A DNA stretch of 49,766 nucleotides from an uncultured Clostridia bacterium (GTDB lineage: Bacteria; Bacillota; Clostridia; Oscillospirales; Oscillospiraceae), in NCBI GenBank assembly GCA_947173485.1, contig CAMWFH010000004.1, positions 1 to 49,766 of the forward strand, in the 5' to 3' direction. Positions 49,415 to 49,766 of the stretch are shown piece by piece (position 1 is the first letter of the stretch; every line of letters starts with the position of its first letter). The notes below the pieces were generated by a model. It saw only the letters and a list, made by a program, of their open reading frames with translations. It ran no database searches and had not been told where the DNA came from. Position numbers and translations under genes: made by a program.

Positions 49415-49766
49415 ATGAACGAAAAAGCGGCTCCTCAGGAGAACAAGATGGGCACCATGCCCGTTTCCCGTCTGCTGGTCACCATGGCCCTGCCTATGAT
49501 GCTGTCCATGCTGGTCCAGGCCCTGTACAACATCGTAGACAGCATCTTCGTCTCCCATGTCAGCGAGGACGCCCTCACCGCCGTGGGGCTGGCCTTCCCT
49601 GTCCAGAACCTGATGATCTCCATCGCGGTGGGCCTGGGCGTAGGCATGGGGGCCCTGCTCTCTCGGGCCCTGGGGGCCGGCGACCGGAAGCGGGCCGACC
49701 AGGTGGGGCTGACCGGCGTCCTGCTGGTCCTGTTCAGCTCCCTGTTCTTCGTCGTGTTCGGCCTGT
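49415..49766 (+). CDS. MATE family efflux transporter, N-terminal part
   Basis: The first 117 residues are visible. They match MATE multidrug/Na+ antiporters: MPVSRLLVTMALPMMLSMLVQALYNIVDSIFV (first helix and the conserved P..M....Q.LYN..D), ALTAVGLAFPVQNLM and GLGVGMGALLSRALGAGDR. AAGGAGG lies 12 nt before ATG 49415. The gene runs off the right edge. It is transcribed separately from the arginine operon. Confidence 0.93.
   Translation, partial: MNEKAAPQENKMGTMPVSRLLVTMALPMMLSMLVQALYNIVDSIFVSHVSEDALTAVGLAFPVQNLMISIAVGLGVGMGALLSRALGAGDRKRADQVGLTGVLLVLFSSLFFVVFGL

Overview
This window looks like part of a chromosome from a high-GC (roughly 60-65% by eye) gut Clostridia of the Oscillospiraceae / Flavonifractor-Lawsonibacter-Oscillibacter type. 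The reasons are the typical Firmicutes Shine-Dalgarno sites, TTGACA/TATAAT promoters, CCA-encoded tRNAs, a YtrA-type GntR regulator, DUF951, DUF1836, DUF1576, a short type-2 ArgC, bifunctional-type ArgJ and an LPXTG-like surface protein. The genus is an inference; the sequence carries no 16S.

Layout. 1-2.5 kb: an accessory block read leftward, made of a small unknown gene, a serine recombinase, an AP2-domain DNA-binding protein, a leader holding three consecutive cyclic-di-GMP-I (GEMM-I) aptamers, and a secreted Big2/repeat surface protein cut by the window edge. 2.5-3.3 kb: a five-gene tRNA operon (Val-Asp-Phe-Gly-Cys) with a duplicated tRNA-Gly 3' end. 3.4-5.2 kb: hslO (Hsp33) behind four tandem Cro/C1-type regulators, one of them frameshifted. 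5.3-10.8 kb: a methyltransferase with a TrpR-like regulator, a GntR-controlled ABC exporter, queH and a PlsY paralogue. 10.8-19.9 kb: manA, a D-aminoacylase-type amidohydrolase, a YgeY-type M20 hydrolase, a HAD phosphatase, zinc-ribbon membrane proteins and a lipoprotein. 20-25.5 kb: a polysaccharide deacetylase, a SleB-type hydrolase, then a second copy of the AP2 gene / tandem GEMM-I riboswitch / surface-protein module, here with two aptamers. 25.6-40 kb: a hybrid sensor kinase, der-plsY-plsY-like-gpsA, rarA, an S1-domain protein, several microproteins, a DUF1576 membrane protein, VanZ-like and HlyIII-like proteins, DUF1836 and recQ. 40.2-49.2 kb: an arginine operon argG-argH-argC-argJ-(two DUF3592-like membrane proteins)-argB-argD-argF behind an ARG box that overlaps the -35 element. 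49.4 kb to the end: the start of a MATE transporter.

The most interesting signal is the paralogous module [AP2-domain protein - short leader ORF - array of two or three GEMM-I aptamers - conserved switching hairpin - signal-peptide surface protein], which occurs twice, about 21 kb apart and in opposite orientation. It implies that surface decoration in this organism is controlled by c-di-GMP through multi-aptamer leaders. In both arrays only the last aptamer carries A instead of G at the ligand-contact position corresponding to G20 of Vc2, which raises the possibility of different ligand specificity or affinity inside one array.
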